Assembly: GCA_024138025.1 (NCBI GenBank)
Contig: JAMXBD010000023.1
Location: 992,001-1,056,000, forward strand
Direction: 5' to 3'
Source: Combretum micranthum
Taxonomy: Eukaryota > Streptophyta > Magnoliopsida > Myrtales > Combretaceae
Length of the DNA: 64,000 nucleotides
The notes below the pieces were generated by a model, which ran no database searches, was not told the origin of the DNA, and saw nothing but the letters and a program-made list of their open reading frames with translations. The position numbers were made by a program, and so were the translations under genes. Below are positions 49,041-60,180 of this stretch, in pieces (position 1 is the first letter of the stretch; each line of letters starts with the position of its first letter).

Positions 49041-49058
49041 TGGCGACTCCACTGGGGA
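49041..49058 (+). other. Primer-binding site of the TAT/Ogre-like element
   Basis: TGGCGACTCCACTGGGGA, three bases after the LTR end. This class of site, probably complementary to a tRNA-Arg, is typical of TAT/Ogre elements (family knowledge; I could not align it to a tRNA here). Confidence 0.75.
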
Positions 49059-49169
49059 CCCATTTTTAGAGGGCTAGCCACTTTATGCTTTTCATATATA
49101 AATTGTTTTCTTATTTATAAATATTTTTCTATATTTGTAAATAGTTGTACTAACCAGGTACTTTGGTGC

Positions 49170-49201
49170 AGATATTATATATATATATATATATATATAT
49201 C
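49170..49201. repeat. (AT)n microsatellite in element leader
   Basis: A run of AT units between the primer site and the upstream ORF. Confidence 0.85.
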
Positions 49202-49653
49202 TATGGGGGATTATATTGGGGGGATTTTTTAATTTTGAGTAAAAAAAATGTGTGCCAGATGTGGTCAAACCCGAGCCACCTTAGGTAACTTAGGATAGGG
49301 AGCACCAGCAGGTCTAGGGTGTTATGGTTACCCACCATTCGGGACACGAATTAGCCCCCTACTCCGTTTAATGTGGCATATGGCCCATTAATCAGGAAAC
49401 CTTTAGAACCCACCCTTTTGCATTCACTACATGAAGAAGATGATGATCGAGCATTATGGCTCATCAAAATGTTTTTCAAAATTTTTTTAAGAAAAAAAAA
49501 AAAAGCAAAGCTAAATTTACAAGAGTTAATTTCCTTGTAATCCGTTCATGTAGATGTGTCTTGTGAATTCTTGTAACTTTGTCCATGTATGTACTTTGTA
49601 AATATATATACCGTGTTATAACATATCTCTTTTGTAATTTGTAGATTAAGAAA

Positions 49654-51147
49654 ATGGCAAGCAGTATGTATAGTAGCAACATGAGGACCCATCTTATTCC
49701 CGAGATCCATGTTCATGAGCCTACTAGTCTGATGCCCACTTTGAATAAGTGGTTATAAACTTTCAAGCCAGAACAAAGAGAATTCATTAAAGACCGTTTA
49801 GGCCCTATTCTTTCTCTACCAAAGGTCCAGGTGCCCATTCATCTTTTTAGGGCCTTGGTTTATTTATGGAATATTGATAAGGTTACCTTTTGCCTTGGTG
49901 AGTACACTTTGAGCCCTACTATTGAGGAATACGCGAGGCTTCTTCAAGCTCCACCAACTCATGCAGGAATATATGCTCCTCAACTTAGTAAAGGGCCGAT
50001 CAACTTATTCAACTTCTTTTTAGGGATTAAGAGGACCGATGTGTCTAGAGCTCTCAAGAATTACAATTTGGTCTCCATTCGGCTTTCTGACTTATTCAAG
50101 TGGTTTGGATCTCCAAATGGTTACAAGGACAATAAGCCCATCTTCTGTTAAGGTTAGAAGCATGGGAACAGAATCGCATCAACCCTTTATAACCGCAGTA
50201 TTCAATACTATCCTCTTCCCGAATGGGGATCTATTCATCCACTATTGGGTGATGGAATTAGTGGACCAGTTTTTGGCAAGAAAGTTTTATATCTCGGCCT
50301 TGCTCGCTGAACAAAATAGATCTCTCAACCACTTGAAGAATAGAAGCTATGGAAGTTCAAGTCTAGTATGGTACTTATGATGGTTTGGTTTGCTAGCCAC
50401 ACTAGAGATTATGGGAGCAATTTGTGTCCGGCTTGCCACATTAGAGAAGGTTATGATCTTATTTTGAGCTTTAGTGAAAGAGTCCGCATTCAAGATCTTC
50501 CAAGAACCGATTAGTGGGTGCATTTACTCCAAAATCTAGAAGCTTACACATTCCTTTGGATTGCTAAGTGGTTCCATTCTCATGCGGCAATAACCAGATG
50601 CACAGATTATGTGGCAGTTCCTTTGATTGGTTTGACCGGGTCCAAGGAATATTATCGGATCGCGTGATAAGACAATATGGAGTACTTCAAGATATAACTA
50701 GCAAGCCATCATTAAAAGAGGTTACTATGGAATATGATGACCGGACGTTCCTTTGGCACAAAGAGAGGGGAAGCTAGGGTTGATACAAGTCAAATGGGAG
50801 ACAAGAGAAATCAAGCCGATTTATGCGATAGACCCCATCAATAATGAGACGAAGAAATACCGGGCCACTAAAGAATACATCTCAACCAAAGGGCAAAGGT
50901 GGATGGGTTGGAATTTCAAGTTCCCGAGGTGTTGAGTCGACCACCTATCACTCCCGACCTGGAAACACAAGCTTATATGGAATTGACAAAAGCCCGGGTA
51001 GAGGTTCGCTTCCAAGAAATGAAGAAGAGGGAGCGTGAGATGGAAGAGGAAGTGCAAAGTTCTCAAGCCAAGGTTCAAGCACTTGAAGCTCAACTACGGA
51101 TGACGAAGAGGACTATCGAGGAGCTGAATGACCGTTTAGTGTCCTAG
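49654..51147 (+). pseudogene. Upstream ORF of TAT/Ogre-like element (DUF7745-like + coiled coil)
   Basis: Start chosen at the ATG of MASSMYSSNM; a TTTGTAATTTGTAG acceptor-like site lies just upstream. Order: FKPEQREFIKDRLGPILSLP, then FRALVYLWNIDKVTFCLGEY and TLSPTIEEYARLLQAPP (about 49850-49965), which follows the plant DUF7745 pattern. Later come LIGLTGSKEYYRI (about 50625) and a final helical segment, EVRFQEMKKREREMEEEVQS through ELNDRLVS (51000-51147), with heptad spacing suggesting a coiled coil. In-frame stops occur at 49756 and after KPIFC at about 50149, with frame changes beyond. Its role in such elements is not known; assembly or regulation is speculation. Confidence 0.75.
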
Positions 51148-51621
51148 CAAGATTAGGCATTTGATTTAGGATTAAAGTCTCTTTGTTTAGCTTTTCAGTT
51201 TTGTTTAGTCATGTTAGGTCATGTTTTGACTCCTTGAGTAAATTCAGCTTTAATGAAATAAAATGGTTTTTTGCCACAAAGCTTCTTCATCATCTCAATT
51301 TACATGCACATGCGCCTTTCTTTTCCATATAATATATATATATTATTGTCTCTAAATGTTCTTGTATAGCTTTTATGTATATTTTGTTCGCTAACCATTT
51401 ACTTGTTTTTGTGTATATATCTCTTAACCAGTAACCGTTTACTCATTTTGTTGAGAATTGTAAATAAATAATAAGATTTTGCAAAATATATATATAATAA
51501 TAAATACATATTCTTCTCTAAACTATGGAATCTTAATTTTGAATTACTCAGTTTCTAAAAGATAGCTCCTAAACGAGCCGACCCGATTTGAAGTCCAGTC
51601 ATCACTAAGTCCAAATTCAGA

Positions 51622-54600
51622 ATGGCTAGCAACAACGACAATAATTCTGGCAATTCCAATGCAATTTCCGAGCAAAGGTTCACCACTCTGGAACAAATGG
51701 TGTTTTAAATGGCCGAGCAAATGAATCTTCTCGCACAAAACTTTAAGGCCCCTCAAGCTACTACCGAAGTACATTTCGGGTAAAAAAGGGACCGATGGTC
51801 AAGCCATTGAGGAACAAGTAGTTAATCATGAGCTACAAACCACTATCAAGACCAATTCTTTCAAGCTTAAGAAGGAAATTGAGGCTCAAAACAAAGAGAT
51901 AGAGAAAAGGCTTTTCTCTCAATTCAATGAGAAACTCAAAGCTTTTGAGAAAATGGAAGGATTTGATCAAGCCGGAATCACAAACTTTCCTATAATCGAA
52001 TCCAGGGCTTTCCTCGAGAAGTTCAAGATTCTCGCCTTTGAAAAGTATAATGGTACTAGTTGCCCAAAGTTGCATACTAGGCTCTATGTGAGGAAGATGA
52101 GTCGGATCACTCAATATGAGCAATTTATGGTCCAAACTTTCCACGATAGCCTTACCGCAGCATTAACATGGTATGTTCAATTGGATCTTGATGAGACTAA
52201 TACTTGGACAAATTGGCTAGGGCTTTCTACAATCAATACAAGTTCAATATTGAAGTGGCCCCGTCTATGTGGGATTTAGGCAATATGAGGAAGAAGAAAG
52301 ATGAGTCCTTTAAGGAATATGCTCAAAGGTGGAGATCAATGGCATCTATGGTATCTACCCCTATCCGGAGAAGGATTTAACATTCACTTTCATCAATACT
52401 TTAGAAGAACCATTCTTTACCCATCTCATTAGACACACTACTGCTAATTTCTCTGAGATAGTATTGGTCGGATGCAGAATTGAAAATGCCATTAATACGG
52501 GAAGATCCATGTGGAGAAAAAGACCGCAAACTCCAAGTACTCCAACAACAATAACAACAAAGGGAAGGATACCACTGTCAGTGTAGTCAGCTCAACCCCA
52601 TATACTAAACCTACTCAATCCTACGCCTACCAACCAACCCCAAACACTAATCAATTGTCGCACCCCAAAGGGTATCCAAAACACGATAGTCCACCACACT
52701 CGATATCTAAACTCAAGTATGAAAACCTTAGTCACTCCATAAGTTTAAACACCAGGTACCAGGATCACGTTCAACATATAGGGAACCATACTTTGAATCG
52801 AAATAGCTTAAGAAGACATACATAACAATAAGAATGTAAATCATAACAGTTATATCCAGATTTAATCTATTACATGATCTAAGGGCATGCCCCCAACAAA
52901 ATATTAAGAGTTCTTAAGTTCTAAAAAATCTCTTACAACAACCATTATATATATCAATTTAAGAGATTCAACTAGAAGTCTATGCCTATATCTACGTCCC
53001 GACTTCTTCAAAAAGCTCCTTAAGTTCAAAAGCTATACTTGAGGAAAGTGGCCTATCGGGGATAGCCATTAGTGTTCATTCTACAACAAGAAACTATGGG
53101 GGTATAAGCTTACGAGTTTAATGAGTTTCACTTCCAAAATTAAATGCTCAACAAGTGATATATAACAGATAAGTTATATTAACAACCATATGAAATGCAC
53201 AAGCACATAAACATACAATAAATAAGACCATCCGGAAGTCTTATATTGAATGGATTTGCGCCCTCCATTCGGGTTAGGTGTTTCAGGCCCATATGACCAT
53301 AGATTTCAATTTTTCTCATTTATACTGTGGTTGATACAGGTGCCCACCTACACACATTTTTAATTCCAGCCCTTACGTCAGCATTTCAATTTCCGGCCAT
53401 TATGCCAACATTCAAGTTTACAGGCCCCTCGTTGCCCAACTATTATGCATTCTTCCCACAAAAGTATAATAACCTATGCAATATGACTCACATATGTATG
53501 CATGGCCAATTTGATTATAAGATCATGGCATATTAATTTAACAATTTATGGGTAATCATAGATATTGCAGACAAATTAATTTTATACTAGGTCATGCAAA
53601 TATTTACAACAAGCTCATTTCGATACTCTTATCATCAATTCACCCATGTAGAAATCATATACACACGGTCAAATTTTATTTTGTCCTAATTCTAATGCCA
53701 CTAACATTATAAGCACAAGCATATAATTTAAAGATAGCGAACTTACTTTGCCATAGCAAAAATCCACTTAATCGTAATAGTCCTCAGGAAGGTTTAGTTC
53801 GTCTCCCAAGTCTCCTAATCAAAAGAAATAACTCTAATGAATATTTCTATGAAGTTTGAATGAACTTATAAATTCTATTCTAACAAATTCATCAAAATTC
53901 GTCTAAGAGAAATTCCAAATTAAAATGGTCATAACTTGATCATTTTAACTCGGAATTCGCACATTATATACCGATTTCTACCTATTCGACAAGAGCTATC
54001 TATTTCTAGAGTTATTTCCAACAAACAAGGTCGTTTGGTCCATGAAAGTAGGGTACATAATACTATACGAATTTCTCATTCCACAATTTAACTTTGATTT
54101 CAAACCAAGCATCATACTAAAGCTTTGATAGATACTTAGCTATCATTATATCTTGTAAGACTTTATTATATACATACATAACTCAATATCATGCATGATT
54201 CATGGGTGTTGCTAATTTTAATTCCTCATGTACTTAGATAATGTCAAAAATGATGTATAGGACATTATTTCCCTAACTTTGTTGCTACCTAATGCATAAT
54301 GTGTATATGCAACACCTACAAGCTATTATCATAAAGGTTATGAGATGAACTATCTATATGTATATTCTTAATGACATAGCACCAAGAATTCTTTTTGAAA
54401 AACTTTTGCTTTACAAAACTTTTGAAATTTACTAGACTTAAGAAAATAGTTTTTCTTCTTGTAAAATCACACTTGCTTTTATCAAAACTCAACCTTGATG
54501 ACCTATATAACCAACACTTTCATTATTTTAATAAAAACCTTCATTTTGGGGTTAGAAAATGGATGTTTAAATAGGTAGCTTACCTAATTACGAATTTTAC

Positions 54601-57120
54601 AAAATTTTAAGAAATGAAAACTTTGTTTAATCTATTCTTTGAAACCATTCCTTATTTTAGGATTATACTTTAGTAAACCTCTCTTATCCTTGTCAAAATT
54701 AGATCTTTATTGTATGTATCTCCTAGGACTTCCATTTTTTCATAAAAATCATCATTTGCACTTGGAAATAGGTGTTTAAATAGTGGCCATTTTCAAATCC
54801 GAATTTTGAAATTTTCATTTGAGATTGTTTTCTTTGTAAAACTCATTTAGTCTTTCAAAAACCATTTCCTAATCAAACCTACTCCTTAAGGCTTCCATTT
54901 CTTTAATAAAAATCTTGTTTTGGAGATGAAAAATGAATGTTTATACTTCAACCTTCCCTATTACGAATTTAAAACTTGTTATTGGGATTGAAACATAACT
55001 TTTGTAAACTTTTCCTTGTTTTGAAAATATTCCTTAGTAGCTCTAAGCTTTACTCATCAAACTCACTCATTTATGATATATATTCCCTAAATCCTTCATT
55101 TTTAATATAAAATATATATTTTGAAGTTGAAAATGGCTTTTCTAAATATGGTTCCTTTTTTATCCGAATTTTCAAAAATCATTTTTGTTGGAAACTAAAG
55201 TAGATCTTGAGCTTTCTATCTTTTTCCTGCTATCATCATACTACTACAAGTTATTTATGAACATTAAACAAAATCCTAATGTATTTATGAACTCAAAACA
55301 ACTAGATCTAGTTTACTATATTAGTCATAAATGCATGAACATTATGATGATTATGTGAATATGATGAGATGATGAATATATGCACAAATCATAAATGATA
55401 ACAACATAACTTTATAATAAAACAAAGTAATAGCAAAATAACTCAAATAACAAGATCTATAACATTGTGATGGCAAGGATCTCATGTTCAAGTGTTTCTA
55501 CATCCCTAGCTTAAAGTTCATGGGGATTTTTGAGTGGAATCACACATGAATAATCTTGCTATTACAAGTTTTTAATATAATGAAGTGTAGATCTATTACC
55601 TATTTAGTGTTTGGATCAAGAAAACTTGAAAAAATCAAAAGAGTGTGTGTGTGTAGAGAGAGAGGGAGTGTCACGACATATAGAGGGGAGGAAGAGAGAG
55701 TTTTGCAAAAAATTTTCTAAAGTGAAATGAAGAAAGAGAGAAAGTGAAATGAAGTTGGTATAAAAGGATATATATAGACAAATGGATTAGGGTTTGTGTA
55801 ATAAAAGAAAAGAAATAAAACAAATTGAGAGAGGAAAGAGGGGGAGGGGCACCAGTTTGCATAGAGGAGAGAGGGAGAGGTGTTGTGTTGTGTAAGATTC
55901 CAAATTAAATAAGTAATTTAGGTAGTAAAAGTTGTATTGGAAAAGTAAATTGTAAAGAAAATGATAAAATAGTAGGAATAGGTTGTAAGGATATAAGAAA
56001 TAGGTTATGAGTAGTTGTACTTGATGAATACTGTAGAAGAAATTAAAAAGTAGATTAGACATTTAAAGTACCGGTAGTAATGAAAATACGATAAAAAGGT
56101 TATAACTGTAACTTTTATAATCCAAAAAATTATATAACTAATATATTTGGAAATCTTATGAAATTACGAGTCTAACGGTATTAATATCATATATTTAATA
56201 TCTCGAGCTTCGGGACATGCTTTTCAAGGTCTGTATCCAGTGGGATTCGAAAAAGGTCGAAAATTCGTTAATTTGATCTTGTTAAGCGCCCTAATATTAT
56301 TACGAACCAAGCTACATTCTTCACTCGTATTTCGACTTATTGGTTTAAGAACATGGGATTGTCAGATCTAAACTACTAGGTTTCTTAGGGATTTGTTGAC
56401 TTAGGGTTTTCAGTTGACTTTCCAGTTTAGGGTTTGAACTTGATATTACCTTAAAAATTAGGCACCTACAACCCTTCACCCAGTCACAAGATCCACAATC
56501 TCAAAACCAACCATTCAATAGATCCAAAAGATAATTCACCAAAATTCCTGTACCCCTTAGCCAAGTTCTAGCCCGACTTAGAGCCAACAACCTAATCACC
56601 TTTGAAACACCCAAAGAAGACTACAAACCCAGCTACTATAACCCCGAGCTGAAATGTGATTATCATTTCGGGCAAGTGGATCATTCTACTGACTATTGTT
56701 GGAGGCTTCGGAACAAGATTCAAGACCTCATTGATGCTAAATTGGTCCAACTGGATTTCATTGAAATCCCAACCCCTAATGTCAACACCAATCCCCTCCT
56801 GAATCATGGGCCCACGATTGAAGAACCCGAGCCTTTTATTAGAATGATCTAGTTCGATCCGAAGAAGGTAGTTATCCAATGTCAAGAAGAGCAGAAAGAG
56901 GCCCCATATGAGGTGAAATCAATGAGATATCAATTCCATGTGCCTATTGCACCAAGCGACTATAAGAGCCACCCTGTTCAACTGTCAAGCTGTTAAATTA
57001 AGTTCCCAAACCCATGGTCGGGAAACTTGGAAAAGCCCCAGAGCCTGAAAGAGAGAAGACATTAGTGGAGGAATTCTTCCCATAGAGAAAAGATAAGAAA
57101 AGGGAGGAGGAATCTGATGA
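51622..57120 (+). pseudogene. Gag of TAT/Ogre-like element, split by an insertion
   Basis: Starts at MASNNDNNSGNSNAISEQRF. The core at 51990-52330 reads FKILAFEKYNGTSCPKLHTR, FHDSLTAALTWYVQLDLDET and (in shifted frame) NQYKFNIEVAPSMWDL and SFKEYAQRWRSMA, the retrotransposon-gag pattern. At NTNQ (52653) the frame is cut by the 52656-56470 insertion and resumes at 56472 with PFTQSQDPQSQNQPF. A zinc-knuckle-like CDYHFGQVDHSTDYCWRL follows at about 56653-56710. Several stops are present (for example after MVF at 51706, and in the C-terminal part near 56560 and 56850). Confidence 0.85.
52656..56470 (-). mobile_element. Nested 3.8-kb insertion with TG..CA ends (probable giant solo LTR)
   Basis: Read on minus, it starts TGTAGGTGCC and ends GGGGTGCGACA. 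Gag coding stops at its left edge and continues at its right edge, so it is an insertion. On minus, a TATA-like CTATATATATCC lies near 55770-55781, preceded by AACCCTAATCC and followed by a CT-rich leader, as in an LTR with about 0.7 kb of U3. No protein-coding domain was recognised. The length suits a very long solo LTR, as in some Ogre/Athila-type elements, or a LARD-type derivative. The flanks TCAAT and ACCCT do not match, so the insertion duplication is lost or the ends are slightly off. Confidence 0.65.
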
Positions 57121-57130
57121 GAAAACGGCA

Positions 57131-57760
57131 TTGACCAAGATGATGAAGATGAGTGATTATAAGATTACCGATCAACTTGCTAAGGTCCCGACTCAAATAT
57201 CCTTGATGGGTTTATTGATGACTTCTAAAAAACACCGGGAGGCCCTCTTTAAGATACTCCAACAGATCAAGGTTCCTGAAGGTGTTGCTAATGAAACAAT
57301 GGAACATGTGGTGAATTCGGTATTTGCTTTGAACAAAATCTTTTTCTCACCTAATGAATTGGGAGCTAAAGGTACTCAACACATGAAGCCCTTATTCATA
57401 ATGGCTAAGTGTAATGGATTGATTGTAGCCCAAGTCCTCATTGATAATGGGTCATCTCCGAATGTTTGTCCATTGGCTACTATGAACCTATTCGGTATCG
57501 ATGCGTCTAATCTCCGATCTAGTTCCACAATTGTTAGAGCTTTTGATAGATTCAAGAGAGGCATATCGGAGAAATAGACTTGGAAATTACTATTGGGCTA
57601 TAAGATCTTATCATCCATTCCAAGTTCTAGACATACCGAGATCGTTCAATTTGTTACTTGGAAGGCCTTGGATCCACTAGCTGGGGCAATACCATCTAGT
57701 CTGCATCAGATGGTCAAGTTTATAACAAATGGCCAAATCATTATCGATACTGGGTGAATA
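57131..57760 (+). pseudogene. Aspartic protease of TAT/Ogre-like element
   Basis: MSDYKITDQLAKVPTQISLM and LLMTSKKHREALFKIL precede the catalytic region. The active site reads VLIDNGSSPNVCP (57437-57475): the usual D-T-G triad is D-N-G, with Asp at 57443-57445. This is followed by VRAFDRFKRGI and, in another frame, LLLGRPWIH (about 57652-57680). A stop at 57577 and frameshifts mean no active enzyme. Downstream, GMGYVSTPVEIQEMKRKARK (57890-57945) matches the segment that follows protease in this lineage. Confidence 0.82.
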
Positions 57761-58131
57761 AGATCATGCTATCTTCAAAGACACTGCTATACCCTATATT
57801 GGCGAAGAAGGATCCGAAGACTTTGGTTTACAAATTTTTGAAGAAGCCAATATGATTCAAGAATAGGGACATTTAGGGACATTTGGAATGGGATATGTCT
57901 CTACTCCGGTTGAGATACAAGAGATGAAAAGGAAAGCCCGAAAGAAGAGAGGAGAAGAATAGTATGATACCCCTATTGAGTCTCTAGACATCAGAGTCAC
58001 ATTCCCACAATCGACTCATGTCCAAAAGCCAGACATTGCATCAGTTATGAAGCCTTCTTGCAGCTCCCATCCAGCTCAGGAGTTAAATAACTGGTTTACT
58101 ATTCCCTTAATAACTCTAGGGTTACCTCTGA

Positions 58132-58353
58132 GTAAGGGTTGAATTCATGAAGTGTTTTTATGTTTCATTTCTTTTATTGGTTGCTCAAATAAAATGTACT
58201 CCATGAGTTATATTCATTAATAAAATTTCTTTGTTTCTTTTCCATATTATCTCTTTTGTTTATATCATCACTTTCTCTTTTCCCTCACATTTCTTCCTTT
58301 TTCTCTTTCTTTATCTTGCCTTTATTCAAATCTAATGATAATGGTGAAAGTCA
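58132..58353 (+). other. Probable Ogre-type intron between protease and RT
   Basis: Coding character ends at a donor-like GTAAGGGTTG (58132) and resumes after an acceptor-like GTCAG (ending 58353). Between them is U-rich, non-coding sequence including a long CT-rich tract (58250-58325) suited to splicing. Ogre elements are known to carry a spliced intron here. The exact join does not restore a clean frame, because the copy is damaged. Confidence 0.5.
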
Positions 58354-58429
58354 GGGATATCTTGCGCCGATAGATAACAAAAATATTGATATCACTTCCG
58401 GCCTACTGGGTTAGTCGTCGAAAGTGATA

Positions 58430-59030
58430 TTAGTGAGCACATTGGGATAGAGAAAAGTTGGCAAAAACATGAACAAGGTAGAATTGAGATTAGTGAGCCT
58501 ACAAAAGTAGTAAATGTTGGAACTAAAGATGAGTCTAAAAATTTGAAAATAGGCACCACCATATCCGCTGAACAACGAGAAAGAATGATAAAATTATTGA
58601 CTGATTACTTAGATATGTTTACATGGTCCTACGAAGATATGCTTGGTTTGAATACCTCTATAGTGGTTCATAAATTACCTAGTAAAGCAGATATCAAACC
58701 AAAGAAGCAAAAATTAAGGCAATTTAAACCAAGATTTACTAGAATTGGCACAGAAATTCAAAGAAATATCATTTACTTATATGCCAAGAAACCAAATCAG
58801 TTCGCAGATGCATTAGCCACATTAGCATCTATGATTCAGATCACTGATGAAGTTGAGATCCAGCCTTTAAAGGTTCGCATGGAGAAGGAACCGGCATTTT
58901 GCTTGAATACCGAAGAAGTCCCAAAGCAAGATCCCTGGTATGCTAATATCAAAGATTCCTCCAAGATGGCAAGTACCTTGAAAATGCCTTAACAAAGAAG
59001 CAAAGAACACTAAGACGCTTAACAACTCAT
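58430..59030 (+). pseudogene. RT stub fused to the RNase H end
   Basis: Reads KVVNVGTKDESKNLKIGTTI, MIKLLTDYLDMFTWSYEDML and GLNTSIVVHKLPSKADIKPK, the segment just before the RT fingers. After about 58745 it jumps to KKPNQFADALATLASMI and the downstream tail EKEPAFCLNTEEV. That string is the end of RNase H. The RT palm, including any YxDD box, and the RNase H catalytic part are therefore missing by an internal deletion at about 58740-58790. The frame stays open across the join. Confidence 0.85.
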
Positions 59031-59089
59031 TTCATGCTCAGTGGTAATACATTATACAAAAAATCATTTGATACTACTCTCTTGAGATG

Positions 59090-60180
59090 CGTAGATGAGG
59101 CGGAAGCAAATATGTTGATGAAGGAGGTCCATGAAGGGACATGTGGACCTCACATGAATGGATACATGCTACCTAAGAAGATTATGAGGATGGGTTATTT
59201 TTAGATAACTATGAAATCAGATTGTATCAAACACGTGAGACATTGTCACTTGTGCCAGATATACACCAATAAGATAAATGCTCCTCCCAAAGAATTGCAG
59301 TCGTTGTCTTTACCTTGGCCCTTCTTGATGTGGGGTATGGATATGATAGGGCCAATTTCACCAAAAGCCTCAAATGGTCACCGATTTATATTAGTGGCAA
59401 TCGACCACTTTACAAAGTGGGTTGAAGCATTCTCGTATGCTAATGTTACCAAATGAGTAGTTGTCAAGTTCATCAAGAGAGATATCATAGCCAGATATGG
59501 AGTCCCTAATACAATCAGTACAGACAACGGTACCAATTTGAACAACAAATTAATGTCTGAATTGTGCTAAAATTTTGGGATCAAACATCGGAACTCTACC
59601 CCATATCAACCTCAGATGACTGGGGCAGTTGAAGCAGCCAACAAGAACATTAGGAAAATAATAGAGAAAATGGCTATCACTTACAAAGACTAGCACGAGA
59701 TGCTACCCTTTACACTCATAGCCTACTGAACATCCATCAGAGTATCAATAGGGGCAACCCCCTATTCATTAGTCTATGGTGTGGAAGCAGTTTTGCTAGT
59801 TGAAGTTGAAATCTCGTCACTCAGAATATTGGCAGAAACCGAATTATATGAAGCTGAATGGGTGAGAAACAGGATTGATTAGTTGAATCTCATTGATGAA
59901 AGGAGGATGATCGCTCTATACAATGGTCTGCTTTATCAGAAAGAATAGCTTGAGCATTCAATAAGAAAGTTCGCTCGAGAAATTTCAAAGAAGGAGATTT
60001 AGTCTTGAGAAAAGTGCTTCCGAATGTTCAAGATCCTAGAAGAAAGTTTACTCCTAATTATGAAGGACCATATGTAGTAAAGAGAGTATTGCCTGGTGGT
60101 GCAATGATTTTGACTAGAATGGATGATCCAGATTTGAAAGACTCTGTAAATTTTGATGCGGTCAAGTTGTACTACTATTG
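59090..60180 (+). pseudogene. Integrase of TAT/Ogre-like element, catalytic triad retained
   Basis: The zinc-binding part ends in HVRHCHLCQIY (about 59229-59261). Next come WPFLMWGMDMIGPISPKASN and FILVAIDHFTKWVEAF. The DDE residues are Asp 59402-59404, Asp 59523-59525 (TDNGTNLNN) and Glu 59631-59633 (GAVEAANKNI), with exactly 35 residues between the second Asp and the Glu. Stops follow VTK (59456), at 59567 (after MSELC) and in TYKD. The C-terminal domain (KKEGD.V.RKV, NYEGPYVVKR, DAVKLYYY-type ending at about 60180) is out of frame. DNA joining is not expected from this copy. Confidence 0.9.

Noticed and set aside
55671..56062. Minus-strand frames inside the nested insertion
   Set aside because: They lie over the CT-rich leader of an LTR-like region and have simple composition, so they are not counted as genes.
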